10,258 nucleotides of DNA from Chloroflexota bacterium (GTDB lineage: Bacteria; Chloroflexota; Anaerolineae; Ardenticatenales; Ardenticatenaceae). Numbering within the stretch: the stretch's first letter is position 1; each line of letters begins with the position of its first letter. Positions 8,002 to 10,258 of the stretch are shown one piece after another. A program made the translations under genes and the position numbers. Under the pieces are notes generated by a model. That model was not told the origin of the DNA. It worked only from the letters and a program-made list of their open reading frames with translations, and made no database searches. The stretch is from NCBI GenBank assembly GCA_003520455.1, contig DOUV01000119.1, positions 1-10,258 of the forward strand, read 5' to 3'.

Positions 8002-8136
8002 GCCTAACGCTCCGCTTCACTGGCGGCGGGGCGAAGTCAGAACCAACTTCGGGGCTTGAGATAACCCATTTTAACCGGCAGAATCCCTGGGGCGAGGGCG
8101 AAGCCCCCGCCGTCCACGTGCAAGCGGTTGTTGGGC
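8002..8136 (-). other. attC recombination site of the lipoprotein/membrane-protein cassette
   Basis: 135-bp imperfect inverted repeat. On the minus strand R'' is GCCCAAC (8136-8130), followed by AACCGCTTGCAC (8129-8118). The matching arm GTGAAGCGGAGC (8020-8009) leads into R' GTTAGGC (8008-8002). The arms pair as CCGCTT-CAC with one extra G in the first, giving the same leftward polarity as the other sites. A further GC-rich inner stem (GGCGGCGGGG near 8032 with CCCCCGCCG near 8104) extends the fold. It begins 23 nt after the stop of the membrane-protein gene. Confidence 0.9.
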
Positions 8137-8159
8137 GCATTATTTCTCAAGAATAATAT

Positions 8160-8729
8160 TTATGGCAGCACTTTTTCAACCAATGTAACAACGGCTGTGG
8201 CTAACGAAAGCAAAGCAATCACAATGCTTGCCACGATTTCAAAATTAGTCTTTATCTTTTCAGCCTTCGCCTTCTTTAACTCTTCCGGATTCTCTGGGTT
8301 AGATTTAGGCTCTTCCTTTTTCCAGAAAAAATAAGGTATGCTGTGGAAAAGCAGGAAACCGCCAAAAGCTGTAAGTAATAGAAACGCTATTTTAGCTACT
8401 GTAATAAAAGCATTTGCAATTAGGTTGTTATGGACTGCGATATATAGAGCGATACCTGGAATAAGGAATACAAGGCTAATGCCAAGATAATTGACACCAT
8501 CTGACTTTAGTAATTTGCCAAGTTCTGTGCCAGCGCCCAATATACTAATAGCCAAACAAACAAAACCCACAATAACAAAAGGGGTTTGCCAACCACCCAA
8601 TATGCCAAGATAAGCGGGAGCATATAGAAAAATAGCCCCAAGTAGCCAAAAATCAGCCACAACGGAAAAACCTATTGCCGGTGGTAAGGGCTTTTTCTGT
8701 TTCTGTGTTGGGAGTGTACTATCTGTCAT
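8160..8729 (-). CDS. Five-helix integral membrane protein, function unknown
   Basis: 189 residues, unrecognised family. After a short charged N-terminus (KQKKP at 10-14) there are about four hydrophobic helices (roughly 20-43, 49-67, 80-100, 106-130), then a highly charged proline- and lysine-rich loop (137-162, KKEEPK and ENPEELKKAKAEKIK), and a last helix (164-183) ending VEKVLP. An odd number of helices puts the two ends on opposite faces of the membrane; the positively charged segments suggest the 137-162 loop is cytoplasmic. The ATG at 8729 lies 26 nt after the stop of the lipoprotein gene, with no clear ribosome site, so translation may depend on the upstream gene. The two genes share one cassette, which suggests they act together at the membrane. 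No transporter or enzyme motif is seen. Confidence 0.75.
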   Translation of the reverse strand: MTDSTLPTQKQKKPLPPAIGFSVVADFWLLGAIFLYAPAYLGILGGWQTPFVIVGFVCLAISILGAGTELGKLLKSDGVNYLGISLVFLIPGIALYIAVHNNLIANAFITVAKIAFLLLTAFGGFLLFHSIPYFFWKKEEPKSNPENPEELKKAKAEKIKTNFEIVASIVIALLSLATAVVTLVEKVLP

Positions 8730-8755
8730 AAAAATCTGGGTTTAGATAGGAAAAT

Positions 8756-9175
8756 TTATGGGATAGCTTGTTCGTATTTTTTTGCGGTATCTTCCGCCAA
8801 ATCGCCGTTTATCTGAACCAAAACACTGCCTTTGGTAAAAACCCACGAGAAAAACATGGCGCTTGACTTGCCTAAGTCGTTGTAATACTTTGCCAGATTG
8901 TCGAGATCTTCTTTTTTCTCGCAAATAAAAATCCGTCCACCGCTATCATCGCCCAAAGATGGTATAAGAAATCGAGTGCCTTCGCAAACAAATGGGGCCA
9001 TTCCATAATCATCTTTGGTCATTTTGGTAGTACTTTCCGCTTCCAAACCCGCGTTCTTAAATGCAGTAACAACGTCATCGGCTGTTATTTTCTGGCTCCC
9101 ATTATTATTACCACAAGCAGTCGTAACAAGAATGAGAAAAAGAACGAAGGGTAGCCACAAATTTTTAGTTTTCAT
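8756..9175 (-). CDS. Small lipoprotein, function unknown
   Basis: 139 residues. The N-terminus is a lipoprotein signal: charged MKTKN, hydrophobic LWLPFVLFLILV (6-17), then TTAC with the lipidated cysteine at C21, followed by a GNNNGSQ linker. The lipobox is somewhat off consensus (T at -3). The mature domain of about 110 residues begins TADDVVTAFKNAGLEAES (31-48), a small helix-turn reminiscent of a repeat found in other secreted hypothetical proteins, and holds two more cysteines (C64, C85) that could form a disulfide. The ATG at 9175 has a strong ribosome site, AAGGAGATG, about 5-8 nt upstream. It begins 40 nt after the R' end of the preceding attC and is followed by the membrane-protein gene in the same cassette. 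No enzyme motif is visible; function not assigned. Confidence 0.8.
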   Translation of the reverse strand: MKTKNLWLPFVLFLILVTTACGNNNGSQKITADDVVTAFKNAGLEAESTTKMTKDDYGMAPFVCEGTRFLIPSLGDDSGGRIFICEKKEDLDNLAKYYNDLGKSSAMFFSWVFTKGSVLVQINGDLAEDTAKKYEQAIP

Positions 9176-9214
9176 TTCGTCATCTCCTTATATTTTAGCA
9201 ATCTGGTACTCAGC

Positions 9215-9344
9215 GCCCAACGGTTTGCGTTAGCCGCGTGTGGGCGGGCGTGGACAATGCTTGAGATGTAGGAAAAACTCGAAGCCAGAAAAATGCCCGT
9301 AAAACGCGCAGACTTCCACACGTCGGCTGCACGCTTTGTTGGCT
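9215..9344 (-). other. attC recombination site of the frameshifted membrane-anchored-protein cassette
   Basis: 130-bp imperfect inverted repeat. On the minus strand it starts AGCCAAC (9344-9338, one mismatch to RYYYAAC) and ends GTTGGGC (9221-9215, perfect GTTRRRY). The long arms pair well: AGCCGACGTGTGG on one side against CCACACGCGGCT on the other, with one unpaired A, the extrahelical base expected in an attC. The inner part contains further short inverted repeats around GCGCGTTTTACGGGC. It lies 10 nt after the stop of the 9355-9867 frame and 40 nt before the lipoprotein start. Confidence 0.85.
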
Positions 9345-9354
9345 TGCCTTTTTG

Positions 9355-9867
9355 CTATCGAAGTTTTCCTTTTGTTTCATCATCAACTTCTACAAGTCTG
9401 AAATCATCATACCGTACATCATTGGCGATGAGGAAAGTATTTACATATTCCTGCCCGCCAGTTTTGACTCTGATTTTTGCAATATAGCGCCCTTTTTCAA
9501 GATGCCAGTCTGGATGACGCCAATTATAAAGATAACTTTCGTTATTCCAACCAAAGCAATCATCATCTGATTTTGCACGAAAGACCACATCAATATCAGT
9601 CTGTTCACCTGGGGGAATGTCAAAAGAATTTTGTGCGCCAATTAGCCTTGCCGCTGAACCTTTTTCTGTGTTTATGATTTCTACTTTTGGTTCATCTGAC
9701 CCAGACCAGCGAGCCATCATTTCTCGGTCAAAAACTCGTTGCCCATCCAAGTGGTGAAAGGTAATCCATGCACGACATGACAATGCTGGTTCACCGTGGT
9801 ACACCCATGCTAACCACTTTGGCACGTTTCTGTTATGGATTTGAACATGTAGCCATTTTGAAGGCAT
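9355..9867 (-). CDS. C-terminal part of a frameshifted membrane-anchored protein, function unknown
   Basis: A 170-codon frame with an ATG at 9867. It very probably continues the gene that starts at 10025, in the -1 frame relative to it. It reads SKWLHVQIHNRNVPKWLAWV (3-22), then a beta-rich domain with RAWITFHHLDG (32-42), RVFDREMMARWSGSDEP (44-60) and a tail LIANDVRYDDFRLVEVDDE. I remember similar segments in intact proteins made of an N-terminal helix, a basic stretch and this domain, but have no function for them. No catalytic motif stands out. Translation could restart at the internal ATG, but no convincing ribosome site is seen, and the piece would lack its membrane anchor. It ends 10 nt before an attC. 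Confidence 0.65.
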   Translation of the reverse strand: MPSKWLHVQIHNRNVPKWLAWVYHGEPALSCRAWITFHHLDGQRVFDREMMARWSGSDEPKVEIINTEKGSAARLIGAQNSFDIPPGEQTDIDVVFRAKSDDDCFGWNNESYLYNWRHPDWHLEKGRYIAKIRVKTGGQEYVNTFLIANDVRYDDFRLVEVDDETKGKLR

Positions 9868-10025
9868 ACTTTCAAGGGGTCACCATCTTTGATTTCACCC
9901 GCCTGTCCTAATTTTATGGTTAGGCTTGGGCGTCTCTGTCGTTCAATCCAAAGCACGATGAGAATTCCAACAATGCCTGACAATAGATTGATGATGAAGT
10001 TAATTGTAAGTTCAGATGCGTTCAT
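9810..10025 (-). CDS. N-terminal part of the same frameshifted membrane-anchored protein
   Basis: A 71-codon frame from the ATG at 10025 (a TTG at 10061 would overlap the att core and is unlikely to be the start). It encodes one transmembrane helix, LTINFIINLLSGIVGILIVLW (6-26), followed by ERQRRPSLTIKLGQ, the usual basic stop-transfer and start of a beta-rich domain. After GDPLK (48-52) the frame degenerates to VCLQNGYMFKSITETCQSG, while the -1 frame carries the plausible continuation from about 9867. A single inserted base (or two lost) near 9862-9880 explains this; the local runs CCCC and AAA are typical places for slippage or sequencing error. The intended product would be about 220 residues with the N-terminus embedded in the membrane and the domain beyond it. 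First gene of the visible array. Confidence 0.6.
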   Translation of the reverse strand: MNASELTINFIINLLSGIVGILIVLWIERQRRPSLTIKLGQAGEIKDGDPLKVCLQNGYMFKSITETCQSG

Positions 10026-10055
10026 TTTTGTTTTCCCATGATTTCGGAAGGGGTA

Positions 10056-10129
10056 AGCCAACGGCGAAGTTCAGCCGCGCGGGGGCGATTCAGCATCAAC
10101 GTCCGACCTCACTCAGGAGGTTGTTTGGC
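10056..10129 (-). other. Partial or hybrid attachment site (attC half or attI candidate)
   Basis: On the minus strand GTTGGCT (10062-10056) has GTTRRRY character and sits where the first cassette must begin. It is preceded by CCGCGCGGCTGAACTTCGCC (10082-10063), which looks like an attC L' arm. The matching partner arm is absent. Instead GCCAAAC (10129-10123) offers a possible first core with one mismatch, but its flank AACCTCCTGAGTGAGG does not pair with the L' arm. This could be a recombinant between two different attC sites, a decayed attC, or the attI site of an integron whose integrase lies to the right. Confidence 0.45.
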
Positions 10130-10258
10130 GCCGCGATCCCCGCGTCGGCTGGAACGGGGGTTAGCCGGCCCCCGCGGCCAGGGAAACCCACCCCCACGAC
10201 AAGCCCCCTGGCCCCCAGGCCAGCCCACACTGGCCGGATGGCCCGCGCCTGGAACCCC
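10130..10258. other. GC-rich non-coding stretch with hairpin, at window edge
   Basis: No gene is supported here. Composition returns abruptly to GC-rich. A perfect 6-bp stem (GGCCAG 10218-10223, CTGGCC 10230-10235) and a smaller one (CCTGG 10207-10211, CCAGG 10215-10219) overlap. An ATG at 10238 on the plus strand opens a frame to the window edge (M-A-R-A-W-N-P), seven codons only. Its position and direction are what an integrase diverging from the cassettes would show, but this is far too short to call. Confidence 0.35.

Larger units (their letters stand above)
5773..10062 (-). mobile_element. Integron gene cassette array (four cassettes, no integrase in window)
   Basis: Four cassettes run leftward, each made of one or two genes followed by an attC site. 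Approximate limits, taking cleavage after the G of each R' GTT, are 10061-9221, 9220-8008, 8007-6904 and 6903 to about 5773. Genes start soon after the preceding R' site (17-53 nt) and end shortly before their own attC (11-27 nt for those measured), leaving almost no spare sequence, which is characteristic of cassettes. The genes are unrelated to each other and AT-rich compared with the R-M operon. No integrase gene is visible, so this is either part of a larger integron lying to the right or a cassette cluster without its own integrase. Confidence 0.85.

Noticed and set aside
9855..9885. Programmed -1 frameshift in the first cassette gene
   Set aside because: No slippery heptamer in the correct phase and no clear downstream stem-loop or stimulatory element could be identified.
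1..10258. CRISPR array, rRNA, tRNA or insertion-sequence transposase
   Set aside because: No regularly spaced identical repeats, RNA-gene signatures or transposase frames were seen; the inverted repeats present are attC sites.

Overview
All supported genes lie on the minus strand. The window has two halves of very different character. The left part (about 1-5440) is GC-rich with tightly packed genes. The right part (about 5770-10060) is clearly more AT-rich, with short unrelated genes separated by large imperfect inverted repeats. The organism cannot be named from the sequence. The left block looks like a high-GC bacterium (proteobacterial or similar), and the right-hand genes look acquired from several sources, as is usual for integron gene cassettes.

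Left block. In transcription order this is a ruined SNF2-family helicase gene (4993-5431), then mod (3065-4960), then res (76-3054). Mod and Res form an apparently complete type III restriction-modification system. Mod is a beta-order N6-adenine methyltransferase with DPPY and FxGxG motifs. Res has the SF2 helicase motifs and a C-terminal PD-ExK nuclease motif. The helicase gene keeps only its N-terminus, helicase motifs V-VI and the extreme C-terminus, in three reading frames, so it has suffered at least two internal deletions and one frameshift.

Middle (5440-5790). No protein gene is visible. The minus strand carries what looks like the 5' domain I part of a group II intron without its reverse transcriptase. 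It begins 3 nt after a perfect small hairpin whose loop holds an attC-like core heptamer. Class IIC introns are known to insert next to stem-loops and attC sites.

Right block. Three well-formed attC sites (6898-7026, 8002-8136, 9215-9344) and one partial att-like site (10056-10129) delimit four cassettes, all reading leftward with each gene upstream of its attC. In transcription order the cassettes carry: (1) a frameshifted one-helix membrane-anchored protein; (2) a small lipoprotein plus a five-helix membrane protein; (3) a protein with an HNH-like zinc module and an unknown C-terminal domain; (4) a 359-residue protein with a C-terminal PD-(D/E)XK-like nuclease motif. No integrase is present, so this is either the internal or distal part of an integron or a cassette cluster lacking an integrase. 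The array would be read from the right, where an attI and integrase would be expected just beyond the window.

Taken together this is an accessory, probably defence-related region: a type III R-M operon joined to a cassette array in which two cassettes encode nuclease-like proteins. The least described items are the two nuclease-like cassettes and the two-gene lipoprotein/membrane-protein cassette.
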